This document shows, piece after piece, positions 37,601 to 42,185 of a stretch of DNA of 42,185 nucleotides. Every line of letters starts with the position of its first letter. Position 1 is the stretch's first letter. Origin of the DNA: Kiritimatiellia bacterium (GTDB taxonomy: Bacteria > Verrucomicrobiota > Kiritimatiellia > UBA8416 > YA12-FULL-48-11). A program made the position numbers and the translations under genes. The stretch lies in the NCBI GenBank assembly GCA_028716365.1, contig JAQUPZ010000017.1:1-42185 (forward strand). Direction: 5' to 3'. Under the pieces are notes generated by a model. It ran no database searches. It was not told where the DNA came from and was given only the letters and a program-made list of their open reading frames with translations.

Positions 37601-37786
37601 CAGGGCCGCCTTGACATCCAAAGCTCCCGACGCTATGCATCCGCCGCCTGTACACACTAGTACATGTCTCAAGCCGTTAGTACTTTCAGTTTCACTGGTA
37701 CTGGTACGGATATCAACGCCAGGTTTCACTTTATTCCTGAGTTCCCCGAGGACTTCGGGGCTGGATATTATAGTCAACTTCGTCAT
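34637..37786 (-). CDS. hydB: HydB (NuoF-like) diaphorase subunit fused to a GltD/NfnB-type NADPH:FAD oxidoreductase
   Basis: A 1049-residue fusion; ordinary HydB has about 600. Residues 40-125 are a thioredoxin-like [2Fe-2S] domain (Cys45, 50, 82, 86). Residues 150-560 are NuoF-like: GIRGRGGAGFP for FMN/NADH (about 197-207), NGDEGDPGAFMDR, the SLBB segment and the [4Fe-4S] site Cys489/492/495 with Cys535. From about 565 to the end is a complete GltD-type unit: N-terminal iron-sulfur domain (KAPCSNACPAGVNVPG, VCASVCFHPCEKKCR), FAD loop IGAGPSG (673-679), NADPH loop IGGGNAAIDVA (805-814) with YRR at 829-831, and FAGGDVV. So two flavins and two pyridine-nucleotide sites share one chain. It overlaps the hydC stop by ATGA. 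A ferredoxin/NADH/NADPH/H2 coupling complex is inference. Confidence 0.93.
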   Translation of the reverse strand: MTKLTIISSPEVLGELRNKVKPGVDIRTSTSETESTNGLRHVLVCTGGGCIASGALDVKAALEKEIKKAGISNTVKVFETGCMGPCAVGPVLVVYPEGVFYQNLKPEDTKQIVKDHFKRGKIVERLVRRKAVSNDPVPVMRDIGFLAKQTKIVLRNCGIINPLSIEDYIARDGYAALAKVLSGMSPDDVIGTVKASGIRGRGGAGFPTWLKWNLTKKAAGKEKFVLCNGDEGDPGAFMDRSVLEGDPHSVIEAMAIAAYAIGAQRGFVYVRAEYPLAVERLGKAISDAREYGLLGKNIMGKGFDFDLEIRMGSGAFVCGEETALMTSIEGNRGEPRPRPPFPANRGLWGKPSVLNNVETYAAIPAIILKGAEWYASCGTEKSKGTKVFALAGAVSATGLVEIPIGTPLGEIIYDIGGGIPDGKKFKAAQIGGPSGGCIPKQHLNVPVDYESLIELGAIMGSGGLIVMDEDTCMVDVARYFLDFVQDESCGKCVPCRVGTKRMLEILERICEGKGEEGDIERLITLGEQIKDTALCGLGQTAPNPVLSTIRHFRDEYVAHIRDKRCPAGVCPALVKAPCSNACPAGVNVPGFVSLVGEKRYTDALKLHRERNPLAAVCASVCFHPCEKKCRRSKLDKSLAIRAVKRFMVEKETKPVIPEVRENSTNARKKIAVIGAGPSGLACAYFLARMGYKPKVFEAKHQAGGMLVQTIPAYRLPRKTLAKEIKMIQAMGVEIKTGSALGEDFTLQQLKDKGYEAVFLGLGAAKGTRLGIAGDNVRGVVDGIQFLREYNLKGKMNVGKRVAVIGGGNAAIDVARTALRLGSKSVTVIYRRTKEEMPAWSEEVDEAIREGVKFEFLTAPREIVTSKEKVTGIRCTRMKLGEFDRSGRRRPMEKTGEDIVFEADQVVAAIGQTVDTGSIADGSGLKLTKGNFIEADPVTGKTSINWVFAGGDVVSGPASVIEAVGAGERAAVGIDKYLTGSEHAFWRQELPVDTFFDPDAEPVAYTRAEIELVPVEKRKNFNEVELVWNEKTATCEAKRCLRCDYRGSCD

Positions 37787-38334
37787 TTCCCGGCTCCCTT
37801 CTTCCCTGCAGACTTCTTTCCTTTCTTCGTTTTTTTAGTTAAATATTGATTAAGAATCTCGCCGACTTTAACCGGCTTCACGCGTTGGTGTACGTCATCA
37901 TCAACCATGATGGCAGGAGCCAGACCGCATGCTCCGAAACACCGTGCCACTTCAAGAGAAAAATTCCTGTCCGGAGTCGTTTCGCCTACATCTATCCCAA
38001 GATTCTTTTTTATGGCTTCAAGTACCTGCTTGCCTCCCCGCACATAGCATGCAGTGCCCAGACAAACACGAACCAGGTGTCTTCCCCGAGGTACGGTAGA
38101 AAAGAAAGAATAGAAACCAACAACGCCAGCCACTTCGCTGTAAGGTTTACCGAGTTCCAGACTGATCCGTTTCAATACCGATTCCGGCAGATACCCGAAC
38201 ATTTTTTGTGACATTTGCAAAACAGGAATAAGCGCACCCGGCTTTCCGCGATATTCGTCAAGAATCGCGTCCAGTTGTTTAACAAGATCACGTTCATTTA
38301 TTTCGGAACCGCAATCGCATTTCATTTCGATCAT
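37783..38334 (-). CDS. hydC: HydC (NuoE-like) [2Fe-2S] subunit of the hydrogenase
   Basis: A 183-residue NuoE/HydC protein: helical N-domain (ALIPVLQMSQKMFGYLPESV), GVVGFYSFFST and the thioredoxin-like [2Fe-2S] site with Cys91, 96, 132, 136 (VCLGTACYVRGG, RCFGACGLAP). It passes electrons within the HydABC complex. Extras are an N-terminal Cys-x-Cys (Cys6, Cys8) and a Lys/Gly-rich tail of about 17 residues. The ATG at 38334 has a strong GGAGGA site. First gene of the hydC-hydB-hydA operon; two Rex-like sites lie in its 211-base leader (38335-38545). Confidence 0.94.
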   Translation of the reverse strand: MIEMKCDCGSEINERDLVKQLDAILDEYRGKPGALIPVLQMSQKMFGYLPESVLKRISLELGKPYSEVAGVVGFYSFFSTVPRGRHLVRVCLGTACYVRGGKQVLEAIKKNLGIDVGETTPDRNFSLEVARCFGACGLAPAIMVDDDVHQRVKPVKVGEILNQYLTKKTKKGKKSAGKKGAGK

Positions 38335-38351
38335 TGCTCCTCCTGCACCTG

Positions 38352-38369
38352 TTGTTAAAATTTTTAAAT
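38352..38369. promoter_or_regulatory. Rex-like operator near the hydC start (one perfect half-site)
   Basis: TTGTTAA (38352-38358), four bases, then TTTAAAT (38363-38369). Against the Rex consensus TTGTTAANNNNTTAACAA the left half is perfect and the right half matches at four of seven, giving 11 of 14. It ends 18 bases before the hydC ATG, beside the ribosome site. Confidence 0.4.
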
Positions 38370-38428
38370 GCGGCGTTGATTCAATTTGGTAATGAAATCC
38401 AACTTCTCTTTAATTCATTATGGGACAT

Positions 38429-38458
38429 ACGATACATCTGCAGGCATTACGCAGTCAA
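38429..38458 (-). promoter_or_regulatory. Candidate promoter for hydCBA
   Basis: On the minus strand TTGACT (38453-38458, five of six) and TATCGT (38429-38434, four of six) are separated by 18 bases. Transcription would start near 38422, leaving a leader of about 88 bases. The stronger Rex-like site lies just upstream of the -35 box. Confidence 0.35.
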
Positions 38459-38465
38459 GGAAATA

Positions 38466-38483
38466 GTGTTAAATAATTAACGT
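38466..38483. promoter_or_regulatory. Rex-like operator upstream of hydCBA
   Basis: GTGTTAAATAATTAACGT: inner GTTAA and TTAAC (38468-38472 and 38477-38481) are exact inverted repeats around four bases, and 11 of the 14 defined positions fit TTGTTAANNNNTTAACAA. A lone TTCACAA half-site follows at 38491-38497. It lies between rex and hydC, where a Rex site controlling the hydrogenase would be expected. Confidence 0.6.
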
Positions 38484-38545
38484 TATAAATTTCACAATAT
38501 AAACCGCAGGAATCAAGTGTTTTTGTGCGGAAATACACCTTTTAG

Positions 38546-39190
38546 TTAATGGTCGGATCGACGGCCGAACTTTATGGTGTGCGACAGTTCAAGCAGACTT
38601 GCAACAACTCGTGAATCAATTACAGGAACACTTCTGGGAGCAACAATATGAGTCAATGCCAGATTCAGTAACCCCTTCACCCCCGACATTATCAGCATAT
38701 CAGCCACTCCCTGCGCTGCAGATGCAGGCACGGCAATGACTCCTATATCAACTTTCTTTTCTGCTACAACTGCCGGAATTTCTCGTGGACCCATTATCTC
38801 AAGATTACCGACTTTCTTACCTATCTTTGCCTTGTCGGCATCGAAAATGGCCACGATATTAAATCCGCGTCTCGAAAATTCTTCATGAAGCGCCAACGCT
38901 TTCCCGAGGTTCCCTGCCCCAACCATAACCATCTTCCACTTTACATCTGCTCCAAGAACATCAGTCAGTACCTTCTCAAGTCCAGAGGTTTCATAACCAC
39001 GCTTTGATACACCCGAGAAATCAAGATACGACAAATCCTGACGCACCGTGGAACTGGTAAGGCCAAGGTTGTCGGCAATTTCCCGGGAAGAAATCCACTT
39101 TATTCCTTCCAAACAAAGGGTCTGAATATGTGCGAGATAACGTGTCAGACGACTGATGACCGATTGCGGCATATCTGTATGTTTACTCAT
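38546..39190 (-). CDS. rex: Redox-sensing transcriptional repressor Rex
   Basis: A 214-residue Rex protein that binds DNA when NADH/NAD+ is low and lets go when NADH rises. The winged-helix domain covers about 1-80 (WISSREIADNLGLTSSTVRQDLSYL, here noted in parts: SSREIADNLG and SSTVRQDLSYL), and the Rossmann domain starts at MVMVGAGNLGKALA with FDADKAKIG, GVIAVPASAAQGVAD and the C-terminal domain-swap helix. It sits directly upstream of hydCBA in the same direction, separated by 211 bases. No ribosome site precedes ATG 39190 and the predicted transcript starts only about two bases before it, so it may be translated from a leaderless mRNA. A Rex-like site overlaps its own promoter. Confidence 0.95.
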   Translation of the reverse strand: MSKHTDMPQSVISRLTRYLAHIQTLCLEGIKWISSREIADNLGLTSSTVRQDLSYLDFSGVSKRGYETSGLEKVLTDVLGADVKWKMVMVGAGNLGKALALHEEFSRRGFNIVAIFDADKAKIGKKVGNLEIMGPREIPAVVAEKKVDIGVIAVPASAAQGVADMLIMSGVKGLLNLALTHIVAPRSVPVIDSRVVASLLELSHTIKFGRRSDH

Positions 39191-39198
39191 TATTTTTA

Positions 39199-39228
39199 AT
39201 TATGCAGGAAATGCCCTCCATTTGTCAA
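39199..39228 (-). promoter_or_regulatory. Promoter of rex, strong match
   Basis: On the minus strand a perfect TTGACA (39223-39228) and CATAAT (39199-39204, five of six) with an 18-base spacer. Transcription should begin near 39192, almost at the ATG (39190). The -35 box lies inside the Rex-like operator. Confidence 0.6.
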
Positions 39229-39239
39229 ATCTTTGACGG
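39222..39239. promoter_or_regulatory. Rex-like operator over the rex promoter
   Basis: TTGTCAA (39222-39228), four bases ATCT, then TTGACGG (39233-39239): inverted halves with two mismatches at the outer end, same 7-4-7 geometry as TTGTGAANNNNTTCACAA but with C in the variable position. It covers the -35 hexamer of rex, the classical position for autorepression. Confidence 0.5.
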
Positions 39240-39367
39240 TATTACCTGGGATTTAAGTGGTATTTTTTTATTAAGGTGTAAAGCGAGATTCCAGATTTTC
39301 AATAACACAGGAGAAAACTGACCAGGAAGCTATCAACGGTCACAAGGACAACCAGTGGGGACAGGGG

Positions 39368-40870
39368 CTAAGGATTCAATTGAGGTAACGGAGGAGGAAT
39401 GTTTATTGTCCGTTGATAAGCTTCACGTACCGCCGTAAACTCCTTGCCGGCAGCAAGATACGCATCACGCAGAATTTCGTTATTCGGTGAAGCATTAAAG
39501 GCTGCACGCGCCTTATGATATGCATCCCGTGCCGCTTCAAAACGCTCGCGAATATCTTGAGCCGGTTTCTCCTTAGGCATCTCAGCAATCCCCATTTTCT
39601 CCAGTGCATCGCTTGAAGCACCCTGATAAGCCAAAGCGCCTGTATCATCAAAAATACTTACTACGATTCCATAAAATTCCTGTCCAATATTTGATGCTGT
39701 TCCATAGTCGTAACCACGATACCGAGATGAAGATGATATTGTGACAACCGGCGGCAGTTCCACACAGATTTGTTTACCTCCTTCAATTTTGGGAAGCCTG
39801 GCGACATCTGTACGTAACTCCCTGGCACCACCACCCTTCCCAGACGTATCTTTGCAGAATATTTGGACTGCAATCTTCAATCCTTCAAGGACATAACTGA
39901 CATTACTCGCTTTTACATTCAACCTGATGAAATTCTGACTTGATCCGGTTCGTTCGTGAGCGCCAAAATATGTACCGCCAGACAAAGAGATACTTGTTGC
40001 TGATTTTTTCCCGATCATTGCATTTGCAGTTACCTTCTTCACCACACGCATTCGCTCCGTTCCAGACAATTGTACGCTCTTAAAGTTGATACCCTGAATC
40101 ACAGGTGGAATCTGCCCGTCATATATTTTTGGTCCTGCATCTTCAGGAGAAGGATGTGCATCGGCAGTTTTCGGGTTTGCCGGATTCCCTCCAGCCATAT
40201 TGTCGGGTGCCCCTGTTTTCCCTGATAATTCCTCTGTCTTCGTTGAGTCAGCTGTAATTGTTGCCGCAACCTTCTGTTCCTGAGCCTTTTCGGCTTCCAT
40301 TGCCATAAGGGCAAATTCCGCAGCCGACACTTTTGCCAGGGACTTTACCTTCTTTATCTCTGCATTCACGAGAATAGCGTCGTCGATCTTTCCGGCCATG
40401 GTTAAACTTTTTTGGATACTTGAAAGCCGTGAAACATATTTCTCGGTCAGAGACACGATTTTCCTGCTTTTCTCTGTGTCTATTCCACTCGAAGATACAT
40501 GGTATCTTTTCTGTAAAACCTGCAGGTCATTTGAAATGGTCGTAATGGCACTGGCAGGTAATGTCTTCTCTGTATTAAATCGTTTAAACTCACGGTTTAC
40601 ATCCTGCCACCCTTCAAGATCACCTGCCTTCTGCATTTTTTTCTGCAGAACATCCAATTCTTTGGCGTAATTATCAGGCCAGGTACGTGCAATGTCATTA
40701 TATTCCTTGTCAATAACAGATAAATTTTCATCAAAGATGGTTCGCAGTGCATAGATTTCGGCACTGATATTGGTCTGCGCCATGGAAGTAACCGTAAGAG
40801 AAATAAATATTAAGAGTAGGCAAACAAAAAAGGAAAAGTTCAATACGACCAAATCTCTCAGAATTTTCAC
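39368..40870 (-). CDS. Secreted protein of unknown function with coiled-coil and beta-rich domains
   Basis: I do not recognise the family. With GTG 40870 as start it has about 500 residues and a clear signal peptide (VKILRDL, then a hydrophobic run ending TSMAQ); the frame is open further upstream to 40942 but that adds a second hydrophobic stretch with no ribosome site. After the signal comes a helical, coiled-coil-like region (about 30-200, LDVLQKKMQKAGDLEGWQ, KSLTMAGKIDDAILVNAEIKK), an Ala/Lys/Pro/Glu linker (about 205-255), a beta-rich domain (about 255-430, with GGTYFGAHERTGSSQ) and a helical tail rich in Ala/Arg/Glu ending PPPLPQLNP. Similar layouts occur in uncharacterised PVC exported proteins. 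It lies between rex and the group-4-like hydrogenase genes. Probably periplasmic. Confidence 0.65.
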   Translation of the reverse strand: MKILRDLVVLNFSFFVCLLLIFISLTVTSMAQTNISAEIYALRTIFDENLSVIDKEYNDIARTWPDNYAKELDVLQKKMQKAGDLEGWQDVNREFKRFNTEKTLPASAITTISNDLQVLQKRYHVSSSGIDTEKSRKIVSLTEKYVSRLSSIQKSLTMAGKIDDAILVNAEIKKVKSLAKVSAAEFALMAMEAEKAQEQKVAATITADSTKTEELSGKTGAPDNMAGGNPANPKTADAHPSPEDAGPKIYDGQIPPVIQGINFKSVQLSGTERMRVVKKVTANAMIGKKSATSISLSGGTYFGAHERTGSSQNFIRLNVKASNVSYVLEGLKIAVQIFCKDTSGKGGGARELRTDVARLPKIEGGKQICVELPPVVTISSSSRYRGYDYGTASNIGQEFYGIVVSIFDDTGALAYQGASSDALEKMGIAEMPKEKPAQDIRERFEAARDAYHKARAAFNASPNNEILRDAYLAAGKEFTAVREAYQRTINIPPPLPQLNP

Positions 40871-40937
40871 CAGCAATACCCCCGAGGAATGATTAAATAT
40901 AAACATATATAGGAAAGTAATGTTACACAAGCTCAAA

Positions 40938-40953
40938 ACCAACTGCAGTTGGT
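40938..40953 (-). terminator. Palindrome and T-run, likely terminator of the group-4-like complex operon
   Basis: ACCAACTGCAGTTGGT is a perfect 16-base palindrome (stem ACCAAC, loop TGCA). Read on the minus strand it lies 50 bases after the small-subunit stop and runs into TTTT, so a weak intrinsic terminator is the simplest reading. It is also 68 bases upstream of the next gene's start and could serve as an operator instead. Confidence 0.5.
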
Positions 40954-41002
40954 AACTTTTCTATTGAAAAAGCGTACTCCGCAATGGGTGATGTATTCTT
41001 TT

Positions 41003-41773
41003 TCAAAGCCTGCCAACAAATCTCAGTAAACCATCCAGGATTGTCAAAGGATGAGGGGGACAACCAGGGATAAAAAGATCAACTGGCACAACTTTCGTAA
41101 CTCCACTGCAAGTTTCAGGATGCCCTATGTATGGTCCTCCTGAAATCGCACATGCCCCAACGGCTATCACAATTTTCGGTGATGCAACAGCCTCATATGT
41201 CTTTAAGAGAGCTTCTTTCATGTTTTCAGAAACAGGACCGGTGACAAGCAAACCATCAGCATGTCTTGGTGATGCCACAAATTGGATACCAAACCGTCCC
41301 AAGTCCCATCCAACCGTATTCAAAACGTTAGTATCGGATTCGCAGGCATTACAACCTCCGGCACTAACCTGCCTCAATTTCAAAGACCTCCCAAATAATT
41401 TTTGAGCCTTTTTGTTAAGGGCCGAAGCTAGAGATTCATCACCGTTTTTGACTACAAGATCATCACGTTTTGTCGCAGCCAATTGATGTTTACGACCAAA
41501 ACATATCGTACCAGAAGGACATTTATCACGGCAGACACCACAGAAAAGACATTTACCCATGTCCAGAGATATACCACCCTTTTCAGATTGCATCACCGCG
41601 ATGGCACCTGTTGGGCAGACATCAATACATGTCCTCTTGCAATCTGCCTGACATTTAGAACAATCAATGACTGGTTTACCAATGAATTTTTCCGGCAATT
41701 CCGGCGCCGGCCCATCCGGATACTTCATTGTACGATGTCCCTGCAATAATCTCGTCTTCACCACGCCAAACAT
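41003..41773 (-). CDS. Group-4 [NiFe]-hydrogenase-like small subunit (NuoB family) fused to a ferredoxin domain
   Basis: A 256-residue protein joining a HyfH/NuoI-like ferredoxin part to a HyfI/NuoB-like small subunit. The start MFGVVKTRLLQGHRTMKYPDGPAP is typical of such subunits. Residues 38-100 hold two cluster motifs: an expanded CSKCQADCKRTCIDVCP and a standard CLFCGVCRDKCP. The NuoB part has the proximal-cluster cysteines in GGCNACE, VGACAISGG and PGCPPHP. It should pass electrons between ferredoxin-like carriers and the large subunit. Ribosome-like AGGT precedes ATG 41773; the large subunit ends 32 bases upstream. Appears to be the last gene of its operon. Confidence 0.88.
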   Translation of the reverse strand: MFGVVKTRLLQGHRTMKYPDGPAPELPEKFIGKPVIDCSKCQADCKRTCIDVCPTGAIAVMQSEKGGISLDMGKCLFCGVCRDKCPSGTICFGRKHQLAATKRDDLVVKNGDESLASALNKKAQKLFGRSLKLRQVSAGGCNACESDTNVLNTVGWDLGRFGIQFVASPRHADGLLVTGPVSENMKEALLKTYEAVASPKIVIAVGACAISGGPYIGHPETCSGVTKVVPVDLFIPGCPPHPLTILDGLLRFVGRL

Positions 41774-41805
41774 AATACCTATTCCCTTCCAAAATCGAAT
41801 CAGCC

Positions 41806-42185
41806 TTACAAATCATATCCGCAATAAGATAGGTTGAAACTCTTATTACATAATGGAAAATCAGAAATCTGCTGTTTACGCAAAGCATAGGCCAAACCAA
41901 ACCAATTATGAAAAGAAGGATCCACAATTTTATAACCGGCAAATCTACCGTGCTCATCAGTTAAAGCAACATGACAGATTTCCCCCCGCCACCCTTCCCT
42001 CATTGAAACAACCATACGCGAAGATGCTATCTTTCCAACGGGCTCATAAACAGGTCCGTCAGGAAGTGACATAAGTTGATCACGTACAAAGGCTATAGAA
42101 CGCTGGATTTCAGACCACCTGACAAACGCCCTGGCGAAAACATCACCCGTACTCCATGTTGAAACTGGAATATGAGAAAAACGGA
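41806..42185 (-). CDS. Group-4 [NiFe]-hydrogenase-like large subunit (HycE/NuoD family), C-terminal part
   Basis: The frame is open to the window edge, so about 125 C-terminal residues are visible. GDVFARAFVRWSEIQRS, MREGWRGEICHVALTDEHGR and the end YKIVDPSFHNWFGLAYAL then ISDFPLCNKSFNLSYCGYDL match group 4 hydrogenase and complex-I-like large subunits. In true [NiFe] enzymes the C-terminus carries a Cys-x2-Cys pair binding nickel; here the aligned place reads LSYCGYDL with no CxxC. That points to an energy-converting-hydrogenase-related (Ehr-type) complex without a NiFe site. The N-terminal motif and the membrane subunits lie outside the window. Confidence 0.85.
   Translation of the reverse strand, partial: RFSHIPVSTWSTGDVFARAFVRWSEIQRSIAFVRDQLMSLPDGPVYEPVGKIASSRMVVSMREGWRGEICHVALTDEHGRFAGYKIVDPSFHNWFGLAYALRKQQISDFPLCNKSFNLSYCGYDL

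Noticed and set aside
38335..38545. Small gene or tRNA in the rex-hydC gap
   Set aside because: No open frame with a ribosome site and no cloverleaf; the gap is explained by promoter and operator-like sequences.
41676..41957. Minus-strand open frame of 93 codons between the hydrogenase-like subunits
   Set aside because: It overlaps both real genes in a different frame; the frame ending at 41806 carries the clear large-subunit motifs.

Overview
The window looks like chromosome from an anaerobic, Gram-negative bacterium of the Planctomycetes-Verrucomicrobia-Chlamydiae superphylum, with Kiritimatiellota, Lentisphaerota or a related verrucomicrobial lineage as my best guess. The reasons are a secreted YDG-repeat protein with a verrucomicrobial-style C-terminus, a secreted PQQ-like propeller carrying a methyltransferase module, a ceramidase-like secreted protein, ExbB/ExbD plus a TonB-dependent receptor (outer membrane), and a strictly anaerobic redox set (bifurcating-type [FeFe] hydrogenase, Rex, group-4-hydrogenase-like complex). 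The taxonomic call is inference; there is no rRNA in the window. I see no tRNA, CRISPR array, transposase or phage gene.

Layout. 1-2300: 3' part of a repeat-rich surface protein. 2406-5316 (+): an asparagine synthetase whose catalytic Cys2 codon reads Gly, then a DUF72 protein. 5327-7414 (-): EF-G. 7592-9285 (+): short ArgA-like acetyltransferase coupled to an AsmA-like membrane protein. 9289-11232 (-): UvrD/PcrA-type helicase. 11475-15418 (-): operon rfbD-rfbB-nudix-brkB with ATGA/TTGA overlaps. 15603-18040 (+): enolase, FtsB/DivIC-like protein, lipoprotein-like protein. 18068-19126 (-): exbB-exbD. 19251-26109 (-): RhlE-like helicase, ceramidase-like enzyme and the 1353-residue propeller/methyltransferase protein with short gaps. 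26228-27487 (+): Ste24/M48 protease.

27489-42185 (-) is the most interesting part. Read in transcription order it contains the 3' end of a group-4 [NiFe]-hydrogenase-like large subunit whose C-terminal CxxC nickel motif is missing, its ferredoxin-fused small subunit, a secreted protein of unknown function, Rex, hydC, a hydB fused to a complete GltD/NfnB-type NADPH:FAD module, the [FeFe] hydrogenase hydA, then receiver - Cache/HAMP histidine kinase - receiver - receiver, and a TonB-dependent receptor.

How the genes may work together. HydABC of this type couples H2 to ferredoxin and NAD(H); here HydB carries a second pyridine-nucleotide site, so the complex may also touch NADP(H). Rex-like operators lie in front of rex (over a strong-looking promoter with almost no leader) and in front of hydC, so NADH/NAD+ ratio probably controls the hydrogenase. 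The three stand-alone receivers belong to one subfamily with a shared W-L-P-V signature and have no DNA-binding domain, so the kinase module probably acts through protein-protein contacts. Hydrogenase maturases (HydE/F/G) and the rest of the group-4-like complex are not in the window.
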